Below, piece after piece: positions 1 through 12,100 of a stretch of DNA of 64,000 nucleotides. The stretch spans positions 86,046,451 through 86,110,450 of the forward strand of contig NC_082595.1 in the NCBI RefSeq assembly GCF_030936135.1. Reading direction: 5' to 3'. The position numbers and the translations under genes were made by a program. Every line of letters starts with the position of its first letter. Within the stretch, counting starts at the first letter, position 1. The notes under the pieces were generated by a model, which was not told where the DNA came from, ran no database searches, and saw only the letters and a program-made list of their open reading frames with translations. The stretch is from Gavia stellata. Lineage: Eukaryota > Chordata > Aves > Gaviiformes > Gaviidae.

Positions 1-1234
1 AAAACAAGTTTGATGACCATATTTTAAACTTATTTTTATACACTTGAGTGCTGAGTCGAAGAGTCAGCTGTGAAGGTAACTATAACCTGAGGCTCTTACT
101 CTATAAATTGGGTTGAATTCACAGAGAATAGAAAAGTAAAAAAACCAAACCAAACCAAACCACAGACCTGTGATTTTCACTCAAGGTTTGTTGAGTGGTG
201 TGGTCAGCTTAAATGTTATTTTCCTTTTATGAACAACGTTACAACATATGGCTGCCATAGCACTTAAAATTTTGTTGGCCTTGTGTGGAAACACTGATGG
301 TAATTCCACTTCCATTGACTAGAAATTAATCAGCACAGAAATTGCTGTTCTTTCTTCCTTCACCACACTGATTTAGAGATATACTAACAACAGAACATTA
401 TGTACTATTTGCCATTCCTTTTCTCTTTCCTTCTGATGGCATTTGCTCATAAACACAGAGAAACTGATTTTCTATTAGCTCCTGCTAAATACATCAGCTA
501 TGAAATACACTAAGATAGCCATGAAAATGTTAAAGTGAATATGAAGACAGAAAATGTATGACAGCAGAATATGTTTTTAATTGCCTATGGGTCTTCAGCA
601 ATAAAGAAAAGAAATCATGGCTGGAGTTGCTGATATTTGGCAAGTAGGTCACACAGGTGGAATGATAAAAGCACTGGTTATAACCATAGACAAAATTAGA
701 TTATTTGGTGGAGGAGATTGCATTTGATATCACAAACACCACTGCTACATTCAGAACGATATTGGAAATCTAGTCTTAATTTTTCTGTTACTTTTACCAT
801 GCAAAAAAAATGCATCAGCATTTAATCACATTCCTCACAGATAACTGAACCTTTCCCTGGACGCCCAGCCTCTAGATAGCTTTCTTTGGAGAAGCGGCAT
901 GTAATCTCCTGCACTGATTGCTTTCTTGGGTGTGTGCATCAATTCCAGAAGGACCAAAGAAATTGGTTTTCACAAATCCAGTTTTGATGGAAAGGGGCAC
1001 TTTTATCATCACCTACAGCTGTTCAAGGCACAAAAAATATGCATAATTTGGAGGTTGTTGGAGATACTGGCACCTAGTCTGTTACACAGGGCCCAACATC
1101 CTTCATTGAGATGATGAAACACATTCATCTTTCACCCATTCGTAAGGGTACAGACTGGACATAGCCCCAGAGGGCATATAAGAAGTGAAAACAAAGACAG
1201 GCATCAAAGTAGGGTCATAAAAGCATAACTCAGA
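1..1234. other. Intergenic, nothing recognised
   Basis: AT-rich sequence with a short AAACC repeat. No coding frame resembles a known protein. Confidence 0.7.
142..162. repeat. AAACC simple repeat
   Basis: About four AAACC units in an A-rich stretch. Confidence 0.9.
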
Positions 1235-1480
1235 CATTTAGGGACAAAAGCAAGAAGGTCAAACTTTATCTGCAGACAAAGCTAGCTAGATACCTGAAGG
1301 ATAAAAAGAAAAGACTCCACAGGTGTGCTAGGAGAGCGATTCAGGAAAAATATGGCACCTTTTTGGATGGGGAAGATCTAGTAATGGATGATACAGAAAA
1401 GGCTAAAGAACTCAATAACTTTTTTGTCTCAGTCTTCACAGTCAAAATTGGCTTCCAGCCCTTCTCATGTACAGTCTGAG
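1235..1480 (+). mobile_element. Old CR1 fragment, 5' half of the interrupted element
   Basis: Plus-oriented sequence resembling the internal CR1 ORF2 region upstream of the reverse transcriptase palm. It includes a stretch equivalent to GATGATACAGAAAAGGCT and the characteristic TTTTTTGTCTCAGTCTTCAC. It stops where the minus-oriented CR1 begins at about 1481 and resumes at about 2400. It is too decayed for any intact frame. Confidence 0.6.
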
Positions 1481-2397
1481 ATCATAGAATCATAGAATAG
1501 TTGGGGTTCAAAAAGACCTTTAAAGGTCATCTAGTCCAACCCCCCTGCAATCAGCAGGGACATCTTCAACTAGATCAGGATGCTCAGAGCCCCATCCAAC
1601 CTGACCTTGGATGTTTCCAGGGATGGGGCATCTACCACCTCTCTGGGCAACCTGTTCCAGTGTTTCACCACCCTTATCATAAAAAAATTCTTCCTTATAT
1701 CTAGTTTAAATCTACCTTCTTTTAGTTTAAAGCCATTACCCCTTCGCCTATCGAACAGGCCCTGCTAAAATGTTTGTCCCCATCTTTCTTATAAGCCCCC
1801 CTTTAAGTAATGAAAGACTGCAAAAAGGTCTCCTCACAGCCTTCTCTTCTCCAAGCTGAACAAACCCAACTCTCTCAGCCTTTCCTCATAGCAGAGGTGT
1901 TCCATCCCTCTGACCATTTTTGCGGCCCTCCTCTGGACCCACTCCGACAGGTCCATGTCTTTCCTGTGCTGAGGACTCCAGAGATGGACACAGTACTCCA
2001 GGTGGGGTCTCACCAGAGCAGAGTAGAGGGGGAGAATAACCTCTCTCAACCTGCTGGCCACACTTCTTCTCATGCAGCCCAGGGTAAGGTTGGCTTTCTG
2101 GTCTGCGAACGCATATTGCCATCTCGTGTCCAGCTTTTCATCCACCAGTACCCCCAGGTCCTTCTCTGCAGGGCTGCTCTCAATCCCTTCATCCCCCAGC
2201 CTGTATTGATACCAGGGGTTGCCCCGACCCAGGTGCAGGACCTTGCATCTGGCCTTGTTGAGCCTCATGAGGTTCACATGGGCCCATTTCTTGAATTTGT
2301 CCAGGTCCCTCTGGATGGCATCCTGTCCCTCAGGCATGTCAACTGCACCACTCATCTTGGTGTCATCTGCAAACTTGCTGAGATAGAGAGGGGCAAT
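1481..2397 (-). mobile_element. CR1 retrotransposon, 5'-truncated, inserted into an older CR1
   Basis: The 3' tail shows as ATCATAGAATCATAGAATAG at 1482, the reverse complement of the CR1 octamer tail. On the minus strand an open frame up to about 2380 starts around KFADDTK (the reverse transcriptase catalytic ADD box) and continues through [37 protein letters not shown] and [14 protein letters not shown]. This is the C-terminal part of CR1 ORF2. The frame ends about 350 bp before the tail. It is 5'-truncated and not active. Confidence 0.92.
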
Positions 2398-3040
2398 TAG
2401 CAGTGGGGGAGCAACAGATTAGGGGCTACTTAGAGAAGATGGTCATAGTGAGATCCATGGGGCTGTATGAGATTCATTCAAGGGTGTTGAAATAACATGC
2501 TGTTGTGAGGAGGGTGACTATCATCTGCAGAAAGTAGATGACAACTGGAGGAATTCCCTGACAGCTTGAAAAAGTCTAATGTTATGTTTAACTTCATGAG
2601 AAGTAGGAAGCATCTTGGGAACAATAGGCTGATCAGCCTCACCTCAGTCCCTGGAAAGGTCTTGGAGCACGTCTTCTTGAAATCCATTTCCAGTTACTTG
2701 AAAGACAAGATGGTAATAAGGAACAGGCAGCCTGAATTTACCAGCTTGCAAACCCTGCTTAATCAACATGATTGTGAGGTTAGCAGATGATGATAGATTA
2801 AGGGGCTTGGGTAGAGGGCTGAACTTCCAGAGAGCTTTAATCTGTAGGGCTTTAATCCAGAGGGAAGTTGAGAAGCATGAGGACTGGGCCAAGGGTAACC
2901 TCACAAAGTTCAGCAAAAAGAAGTGCAAAGTTCTGCTCCTGGGGCAGAATAACCCCATAAGAATAACAACAGGTTGGGAAATAGCTGGAAATGTAGCAGC
3001 CTGCTGAAAAAGACCTGGAAGTTACACTGGATGTGGGGTT
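2398..3040 (+). mobile_element. Old CR1 fragment, 3' part of the interrupted element
   Basis: Plus-oriented degenerate CR1 ORF2. The translation around 2610-2720 reads NRLISLTSVPGKVLEHVFLK and then YLKDKMV, the CR1 reverse transcriptase block normally reading like RPVSLTSVPGK. After an apparent internal deletion near 2765 it continues with an ADD-like box (VRLADDDRL) and KCKVLLLGQNNP, ending about 3040. It fits as the continuation of the fragment at 1235-1480. Confidence 0.75.
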
Positions 3041-6000
3041 GTAAGTGTTACAGTCATACTACATATATACTAAGATGATTAAAATGAGTCTTTCATCTCT
3101 CTTCATGAACTATAGAAGAGAACGGATCATGGTTTTGATGATCTCAATGTGAAAGACACTTATTTGAAATCTTGAATTTTTTCATTTCCTGTGAACTTTT
3201 CATGTCATTGGACTGGTCAGTAATATTTGTATTAACTTTAAAAAGTTAAGTTCTTACCAAAATAGTAACTTAGCATTTAATATCCACATTAAAAAAGGGG
3301 AAATCATTTTAATTTACGTATTGAAACATACCTCTAAACTAGCAAACTAAACAGTTTTGAGATTCAAAGACCAGCACATGCATGCTATTTATTAAAAGCC
3401 TCAGACCTCTGAAAAGGAGGTCTGGACTAGACTAAACCCCAAACTGTGCTCAGGAAGTGCTTGGGGCAATATTGGCCGGTTTAGGTTGCCGGCTATGGTC
3501 ATAACAATTAAATAGTTTAGACAGTTGAGATGCCATGCCTGTTCCTTTTACCATGCTACTTAATTTACTAATATAGAGATAGCAAAAGGGGCTGAGAAGG
3601 CCCAGTAAAGAAAACAAATCCCAGTAGGCAACAAGGCAAAAGGAAGCTTTAAAAAAAAAAAGGGAAAAAGAAAGTCTGTAGCCCAGTGCTACATCTGAAG
3701 TGTAAAAGACTTTACATTTATGTGTAGAAACTAAATTTTTATTTATTTATGTTTTATGAACAGCAAAAGTGATCTGGCAGGATGAAACAGTTTCAGGTCA
3801 TGACATCATGTGACCCTGACAAATTACACCTTAAAGAAAGGAGCCAGAAAGCTCTGTGAATATCATATAACTTAATGAATGATACATTAGGAATTAATCT
3901 TTCAAAATGGCAAAAAAATCTGGAAGATGTCTGCTCACATATTTCTAATATTTAGATATGGTAAAAATGGTGAAACAGAGCATCACTTCTAAGCAACATA
4001 ATAGCTAATTCAGGACCAGCAACAAAGACTTAACACATATGTGACCAGCATAGAGTGACAGACTATATACTCACACTTCAGACCCTTGCAAGAGGTTCAA
4101 AGGACAGTCTTAAAAGAGGGCAGATTCAGAAAAAAAAAGGGAGCCTTGAGATGTAAAGCTTGAAAAGTGTGCTCTATCCAGCTAGTCAGAGAGAAGCTAT
4201 GGAGGTCACTTGTCCATAACAAGTAATGGGTACTTAGCCGGTGTGGGAAATAGAGACGTTTTTCAGTCCTACAGACAAGAGCATGAGATAGCACAGCTGC
4301 TAGAAGTTGACGCCAGTCTACTTCCCTGAGGACGAAAATTAAACATTGGAACAGTTCATCAGAAGAGGTGGGGGAACGTTACACTCTCACAGAGATATTG
4401 AATTTAATTTTAAAAGCCAGCCATTGATCTATCTCCTGGGAGCAATCCTGTAGTCAGTGTTCAGAGTGAGCCTGCGCAGATCACCATCTAGTCCCATGGC
4501 AACACTTGAGTTTCTCTGTGCTGAGCTGCCCCAGTAAAATGACATGACATGTCAGACTGGGTCGGAGTCTGCAGTGTGTGTCCTGTCATGCCCTATGCCC
4601 AGATCTTGGCCAGGAGCCCAATACGGGCCAGTCTCTCTGGCGCTACCAGAGCAAGACAAGTCCCATCTTGGAGCTACATGCATTGCTAGTGCTAACCCTG
4701 CAGGGAGGCTGGTTCTAGCCTGTGTCAAACATTCTTGGGTTTGGGGCATTATAGGCTTGTTTTGAATTTCCTTCTATCACTGTCATTTGCATTAGTCTTT
4801 TGACAAAAGGTCTTCACAGCTTGCAAAGCTCCCACTTATCTCCCACTACATACATGTGTAAAAGATAACTGCTCAGGTTGTATGTCAAAAACAAGCAACC
4901 CCTCCTCCCCCACACCAACCGAATGCTTTTGCAGAGTTTTCCATGACTGACTATCGGCAAGGAACTGAAAATACCCCTACTGTGGCTATGAAAAGGAGAG
5001 TTAAAGTTAACACTTTAATGATTGTTAGGAAGACCTGACAACAATAAAAGGGGATAATTAGCAATAATTTAAAGAGCAGACTGTTGTTACAAAATGTAAT
5101 TCCCAAATTCAGTTCTCTCTCCTCTCTTCTGAACTAATAAATGTTTTCTGGTTGTCCAGGCCTAAGTCTTCCACCAGCCCCCAACACATTGTGGCTGTGC
5201 TAGGACATTATTAACACCATTATCAATCTGTTAGTCAAGGTTCCTAGTGAATGGGTTTTGGCAAACCCAGAGATTTTGCTTGTCATAGTAAATAACGTGA
5301 ATTGACTGACATTGCATAAACTGATGACCAGGTGACACACACAGTTCAGTTCTCATCTCCACAAAACTGGGAGGTGGACACATCTGAACTACACTGGGAT
5401 TGATCTACAGCATGTGCTAACTCCTGAGCTGGGCCTGGGATGCTGCTATTATGCCCAGCCATGCCAGGGCCAATGCTAGGAAAGTAATGGTGAGGAAAAT
5501 AGGGCCTGGGTGCTTGGGTCTGTGTACTAGCCCATTTAAAGAACTAAATACATATATAGGGGTAGGCAGGGTATCTCAGCAGCACAACAGTAACAGCAAC
5601 AACATGGCTCTACTAAAATCCAGTGTGGTTTTAGACTTGCCTTCTCTGGTTGAAAGCAGAGGGCCCAAACTTGAAATGTTATTCTGGACAGCAAGCTTAC
5701 TAGGAGGGAAATATGTGGTGTGAACATAGTTTTAGTGCTACCCAGCTGTCTCTTTTGCCTTAGTCTTCCATTCTGTGAGTGCTTGTATACTAATATAACA
5801 TCATAAAATATGCGAGAAATAGCTTAAGAGCCTAATTGGTAAAAGAGTATGCCAATACACCAATTTTCGATAGTAGATAAAGCCCAGAAAAAAAAAAAAA
5901 CCCAAGAAGGACGCTGAGCAGGGATTTTGTAAGAATAGAGTCCATGCTGCCATATCAAAACCAAGAAGTGAAATATGATTTCAGTTCAGTTGCTTTATAA

Positions 6001-7375
6001 ATAAAATAATTGCTGGGATGCTGGAGATCTGAGATGTCCAAGTAATTGCATGCCTAAATGAGCAGAGAAAAGGTAAAGGATTCAGCCAAAATGACATGTA
6101 AGCAGACTCCAGACAAGGAGGTGTGCGAGTCTTGCCACCAGCTGGTGAGTTCTGAAGGAGAAGTGATGCCTTTCTCAGATCACGCATGTGAGGTGATAAA
6201 CTGCAGTTGTCTGGAAAATACGAGCAAAACATGCCTGCCCAGAAATACAAGCATCAGAATCCCTTGGGGTGTTTGGATGCATGGCTGGTAACAAAGTCAG
6301 ACGAGCATCTTACCCAGTCTGCCCCAGAAGTTATCAAAAGAAGAAATGACTACATAATTTCTGCTTATTATTTGACAATCTGATGAAATGAAAGATCTCA
6401 AATTCAAATATATTCAAGGCTATTTTTCATTTGTACAAACCCCCTCCCCAAAACAAATAGCTTTCTTAAATGCAGAGGAGATGCAATGAGGGGATTTGAC
6501 ATCTCTAACTAGCTTAAACTCACTAGAGAAAGAGTGGACCTCATTGTTTGACTCCAGACCACTGCTGAAGTGCAGAAATTTCTTGTAAAGTTTGCAATGC
6601 AGCAAAAGGAATTCAAATGTACATCAATGTAAACACATTTTCTCAAAATCCCCCAACTGCCCAGCTTTTAAATTCCCTTTTAATCCTTCTAAACTCATTA
6701 CAAGAAGCTAATTTCCCATGGATCAGAAATCACAAAAAAAACCCAGAACATATTAACATGTCTCTGCAGTTATTTCTGTCTACCTTCCCCAAAGACTAAT
6801 CAGCCTATGAATACTGCACATGTTCATCCCAGACAAAGATACACTTCATCAACTATGATAAAGATGAAATTCAGTTTGAGATGAAGTTGTCTATACAGGG
6901 ATTCAGTCTGAGATGAAGATATCTAAATTAATAGGTATCTATAGACACATCAAGAGTCTCATTTCTCATTGCAGTCAATGGAGGTATTGTTGTCATTGGC
7001 ACAGGGAAAGCAATTCAGCTCATCCTTCAGCAGAGACCTACAATAAAATTCAGCTGCTTGGACATTGATGTTAAGCATCATTTCAGGTGGTGCATAGTAT
7101 AATAACTGGCTTCCAGTTGTCTTTCCAGAAGGATGCAAGTCTCCCATATAATCTATGTCCCTCCGGAGGTATCTTGTAGATCCCAGTGTGTCTGAACTGG
7201 CAGTAGGGGACTTGCATAAAGGCAGCTGAATCCTGCCCATAATGCTTGGCCAACTAACTCACTCCATTGGCTATAATAGAAACTTCAACACATACAGCAC
7301 ACCTAGATACCTAAATGGGAGTCTTGAACTGAATCCTGCTTCCAAAAGCTGTTCTGGAAACTCTGTAGGTGGTAA
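3041..7375. other. Intergenic, nothing recognised
   Basis: Mixed AT-rich sequence with somewhat GC-richer patches near 4450-4760 and 5330-5560. These may be old unclassified repeats. No coding frame over 95 codons and no similarity I know. Confidence 0.65.
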
Positions 7376-7380
7376 GAAGC
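7376..7380. repeat. Left 5-bp target site duplication of the solo LTR
   Basis: GAAGC directly precedes the LTR start TGTGGTGGG. The same five bases directly follow its last CA at 8802-8806. Confidence 0.8.
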
Positions 7381-7560
7381 TGTGGTGGGTTGATGCTGGC
7401 TGGATGCCAGGTGCCCACCAAAGCTACTTTATCACTTCCCTTCCTCAGCTGGACAGGGGAGAGAAAAATGAAAGGCTCGCAGGTTGAGGTAAGGACAGGG
7501 AGATTACACAGCAATTACCATCATGGGCAAAACAGACTCGACTTGGGGAAATTAGTTTAA

Positions 7561-7566
7561 TTTATT
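7561..7566 (-). promoter_or_regulatory. LTR poly(A) signal
   Basis: AATAAA on the minus strand in the distal part of the LTR, positioned as a retroviral LTR poly(A) signal. Confidence 0.45.
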
Positions 7567-7785
7567 GCCAATCAAATCAGAGTAGGATAATGTGAAATAA
7601 AATGAAACCATAAAAACACCTTCCCCCACTCTTCCCTTCTTCCTGGGCTCAACTTCACTCCCAAATTCTTTACCTCCTCCCGGCCAGCAGCGCAAGGGGG
7701 ATGGGGAATAGGGGTTGTGGTTAGTTCATCCCATGTTGTCTCTGCCGCTCCTTCCTTCTCAGGAGGAGGATTCCTCACACTCTTC

Positions 7786-8395
7786 CCCTGCTCCAGTGTG
7801 GGGTGCCTCCCATGAGAGACAGTCCTCCATGAACTTCCCCAATGTGGGTCCTTCCCATGGGCTGCAGTTCTTCATGAGAAGCACTGAGAGAGTGGTGAAA
7901 TATTGGAACAGGCTGCCCAGGGAGATGGTGGAGTCACCACCACTGGAGGTGTTCAAGGAACATGTGGATGTGGTATTGCGGGATGTGGTTTAGTGGGCAC
8001 AGTGGTGTTGGGTTGATGGTTGGACTTGATGATCTTACAGGTCTTTTCCAGCCTTAATGATTCTGTGATTCTATGAACTTCTCCAGCGTGGGGTCCCTCC
8101 CATGGGAGACAGTTCTCCATGAACTTCTCCAATGCAAGTCCTTCCCATGGGCTGCAGTTCTTCATGAACTGCTCCAGCATGGATCCCTCCCGTGGCGTGC
8201 AGTCCTTCAAGAACAGACTGCTCCAGCATGTGTCCCTGACGGGGTCACAAGTCCTGCCAGCAAACCTCCTCCAGCGTGGGCTCCTCTCTCCACGGGTCCA
8301 CAGGTCCTGCCAGGAGCCTGCTCCAGCATGGGCTTTCCATGGGGTCACAGCCTCATTTGGGCTCATCCACCTGCTCTGGCGTGGGGTCCTCCATG
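7786..8395. repeat. Diverged tandem array of 45-51-bp units inside the LTR, split by a CR1 insertion
   Basis: A core like CTGCTCCAGCATGG or CTTCTCCAGCGTGG recurs near 7790, 7836, 8081, 8126, 8171, 8219, 8268, 8319 and 8370. Neighbouring copies are spaced mostly 45, 48 or 51 bp. The CR1 piece at about 7880-8075 interrupts the array. Confidence 0.75.
7880..8075 (+). mobile_element. CR1 3'-end fragment inserted in the solo LTR
   Basis: About 196 bp of the CR1 3' region, from GAGAGAGTGGTGAAATATTG to the tail GATTCTGTGATTCTATGA. The residue block [19 protein letters not shown] is the C-terminal end of CR1 ORF2. It carries the GATGGTTGGACTTGATGATC signature shared with copies at 18852, 38432 and 63484, so these belong to one subfamily (J-like by my recollection). 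Confidence 0.9.
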
Positions 8396-8612
8396 GGCTG
8401 CAGGTGGATATCTGCATGGACCTCCATGGGCTGCAGGGGGGAGCCTGCCTCACCATGGTCTTCATCATGGGCTGCAGGGGAATCTCTGCTCTGGTGCCTG
8501 GAGCACCTCCTCCCCCTTCTTCTTCACTGACCTTGGTGTCTGCAGAGTTGTTTCTCTCATGTATTCTCACTCCTCTCTCCGGCTGCAGTTGCACAGTTTT
8601 CTTTTCCCCCTT

Positions 8613-8620
8613 CTTAAATA
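8613..8620 (-). promoter_or_regulatory. TATA-like box of the LTR promoter
   Basis: TATTTAAG on the minus strand sits where an LTR U3 promoter would be expected. This supports the minus orientation of the LTR. Confidence 0.45.
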
Positions 8621-8801
8621 TGTTATCCCAGAGGCGCTACCACCGTCACTGATGGACTTGGCCTTGGCCAGTGGTGGGTCCATCTTGGAGCCGGCTGGCA
8701 TTGGCTCTATCGGACATTGGGGGAAGCTTCTAGCAGCTTCTCACAGAAGCGGCCACTGTAGCCCCTCTGCTACCAAAGCCTTGCCATGCAAACCCAATAC
8801 A

Positions 8802-8806
8802 GAAGC
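8802..8806. repeat. Right 5-bp target site duplication of the solo LTR
   Basis: GAAGC follows the terminal CA and matches 7376-7380. Confidence 0.8.
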
Positions 8807-9057
8807 ACATGCTGTACACCAGACTATTCGCTATTAGCTGACATGAGTAGATGAAGTATATAGTTACATGATTTCAGCAGAAAAATTAAGACTAAATGAG
8901 ATGCAATTGTATAAATAAATATGCCTTAGTTGGGATATATCCCATGTTTTATTTTAGGTGTTAGAGAGCTTCAGTATCTTAAAGAATGAATCGAGTTGAT
9001 GGAGTAGAACAAAGTAAAATAACTCAGATTGGAGAGATCTCAGGATTCTATAGTCTC

Positions 9058-9178
9058 ATCTCCTGCAGGGTCAGCTATGAGGTCTCCCCAGGTTGCTCAA
9101 GGCCTTATTCCAGTCAGGTCTTGAAAACCTCCAGGGATGGAGACTGCTCGACTTCTTTGGGCAATCTGTTCCAAATGA
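9058..9178 (-). mobile_element. Short diverged CR1 fragment
   Basis: The block GGTTGCTCAAGGCCTTATTC, then CAGTCAGGTCTTGAAAACCT, then CCAGGGATGGAGACT, ending GGGCAATCTGTTCC, is the reverse complement of a CR1 3' region. The octamer tail is not clear. Confidence 0.7.
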
Positions 9179-12100
9179 AATAGAACTCCAAATAGAACTC
9201 ACATACTTTGTGTGCACCTTTGAGAATGTTACTTAGAGCTTAATTTTCAGAAACTTGGATGCATTGCAATGCAGTCCTGAAGAAACTGAGTAAGAGGAAG
9301 GAAAGAATTTAATCAGATATCCACAGACAATGGCAAATTGCAAGGAGTTTTGCAATAAGCGTCATTATAAGATCAATCTATATACTACGTTCCTGCTTCA
9401 GGACAAGAGATGAGAACAACCTCACAACAGATCAAGTTATGTACAGCGAGCAGTACATGAGGCATGACTCCACCTTTGCCCCGCAGTTAAGACTGCACCG
9501 TGTCCCATTCAGCTGCTCTCAAGAAATTAGATGGCAGATACAGAAAAGTAATGTGGGGTTAGAAGAGTGAGAAAAAGATGAAACTAAAAACAAAGCAAAA
9601 GCTCTTACCAACAATATTTAAAACAAACTGAGTCTTGGACTCTCTCTAGAACGAACTAAAGCAATCCATTTAGCAAAGAAGGAACTATTCTGTAATTGGG
9701 GAACATGTGTAGGCTTACAGTGATGTCCTCTGCGATAGGAATGTTTATTCTGGCATTACTATATAATATAGCTGCTTCTATTCTTATTCAAGGAAAAGAA
9801 CCTGAAATCTTAGAGAGAAAAGCTACTCAGAAGACCAGAACTCCAGATTTACATCTTTTATTTGTCTACTAGTACTTTCATGAAGAATATTTATTCATTT
9901 GCAGGTGTACTAGATCTTTTCTGTTCACAGTAGGTTTTATTACGTATGTTTGAGATGTGTTTTCAACGAGGACAGTGATACTTAACTACTACTAAAAGGT
10001 TTTCTGATACAGGAAAAGGTAGTTCCTATCTCACCATACACATGTAACATGTAAATTTGCTCATTTATACAGTAAGAAAGAGAAGTTTATGGAAAAAAGC
10101 CCCTAGTATGAAGAAATTATAGTCAGATATATCAGAGAAAATGGTATATCCAGGTAATGAAATGTGGAGACAGGTTCATGACCAAATAACCAGGAACTTT
10201 AAAAGTAATTCAATCAGTTTGAGAAACAAATTGGTTTTGGCACTTTACACTATCATGTAATGGAAAATTTAATTAAAAATTAAGAAACTTGTCCAACCTT
10301 TGTATTTCCTGGACCTAATTTAGCTAGGCCTGTTATAAAACCTTTCTTTTATGAGGACAAATTACATTCTGTCTGTGAACTATGGAAACTTTTCATTCCC
10401 ATTTCAGCTGTAGAGACAGAAGCATGGTCACCATCACCTCTGCTTCACTAATGGCTGTGTGCCAAAGGAACATGGAAAACATAAAAAACTCTAGGCCACA
10501 TTCTTTTCTCCTCTGCTACAACACCTTAAAAAATAAAGGAATTCTTTATTTGAAAAGATGGGGAAACTTTTGCACAGGACGTGGAAAATGTCAACGTTAA
10601 TGAGAAATGCATTTCTTCTTAGACCCTTAAAATCATTCACAAGATTTTCAATTCATTAAATCTGATGTTACCACTTGCAAAGTAAGCTACATTTGTTCAG
10701 GTAAGTGTGGTATCAGCAGCTATTAGTTCTTAAAGTAATAATTAACATTCATACTAGAATTCCCACCAAGAAGAATATTGTTGCTGTTTACCATTTGGGA
10801 TCAGTGTATTTTAAGTTAATTTTCAGGTAACAGTGATACAGTACTTTGCTGCAGGCAATATTGACTCAGCACACTGAGTTTCTTTAAAACTGTCAATTTT
10901 CAGAGCACAGAAAACATACAACTAATTGAGATACAAGCAAGCACTGATTTTGGAGATTAGTTCTTGACTTCATAGATTGTTAGCTGAAGCAAATGAGGAA
11001 GAGTAAGGAGAGAAAAGGGAGATAAGAGCTAGGAAAATTAATAATATAAGAAATGGCATCTTTTAAAGTTAAGTTGACTGTTATGTAAAACCAGCAGCTG
11101 GTAAATACAATCAGCCCACAACACAGAATGAGTGTGGAATGGGAAACTGCTTCTCCAAAAGGTGCAACATCTGTTTTCTTCTCATCTGACCACAACTACC
11201 AGCTGGAGCAGAGAGGTGCTGCAGCTTGCTTCCTATCCCTTTAACTCTTCTGGCATTATAAAGGTTTGTGTACTCCTACAACTCCAGCAATGAGTACCTT
11301 CTTATCACTGCTGCGCTTGCTTTTGTCTCCTTCAGGCTGCTTTTTAGCTCACTCAGACCAGGCCTTAGGAGCCAACAGAGATGACTGGGAGGAAGGGGGA
11401 TTAGATGGAAGAACCTGACTCATATGAGAGATTAAAAAATTAAAAAATAAAAAATTGCTCGCCATATCTTCCAACAAAATAATAAGGGCTATCAAATAAA
11501 ACTAGAGGATGGCTGGCCCCCCCAAAAAAGAAGATAGTTCTTATCAGTGAAGGTGTAAGCTGTGAAAGTGATGAAAAGATGTAAATGCTAGATTTCATAT
11601 AGCTCAAAAAAAGTTATTAGATACATCCAAGGAAGAAAGATTCAGTGAAGGTTTATTAACTACATATACACCTCTTGATAAAGAAACTCTTGAGCTGCAG
11701 AGTGCTGAAAGTTCAAAGAGCATCCTGGTGTCCTTGTGCCCTGGGCATCTCCCAATGGCCATTGGGGATGACATGATGCAGAGCCACATGGGCTGGTGCA
11801 GTCTCCCTTCCTGTTCTTCCTGTCTGTATTCCCCTTATGTTAAAAATTGCTAACAGGCTTCAGGCTCCCTCGTTAATGCTCAGATAGCTGATCCCTAATA
11901 AGTAGCAGAAGATGAAGAGCAAATATACCTTCTGCTTCTAATTTTCCACTATAGCTGCTTCAGAGGAGACAGAATATGGACCACCATTTCTCCAGTAAGA
12001 AAAAGGAAATGAACACTCTGAGTAGATATGTTCTTCTGAAAGCAGCTCACTTCAATTCTTGCATGAATACTGATGAACACTGAAATGAGTTTCAGTTGCC

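Larger units (their letters stand above)
7381..8801 (-). mobile_element. Solo LTR of an avian endogenous retrovirus (ERVL-like), 1421 bp
   Basis: The element begins TG and ends CA and is flanked by identical GAAGC pentamers, which fixes both ends. A 5-bp duplication is typical of ERVL (class III) elements. I recognise the family as a common bird LTR. Read on the minus strand it has the expected order: a TATA-like TATTTAAG (8620-8613) about 180 bp from the start and an AATAAA (7566-7561) about 180 bp from the end. The orientation is therefore minus. No gag, pol or env sequence adjoins it, so it is a solo LTR left by recombination. It contains a CR1 insertion (about 7880-8075) and an array of 45-51-bp repeats. 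Confidence 0.85.

Noticed and set aside
1810..2400. 196-codon plus-strand frame
   Set aside because: It is the antisense shadow of the CR1 ORF2 remnant on the minus strand.
8073..8837. 254-codon plus-strand frame
   Set aside because: It runs through the solo LTR opposite to its transcription direction. It is an effect of the repeat-unit length, and no host or viral protein is recognised.
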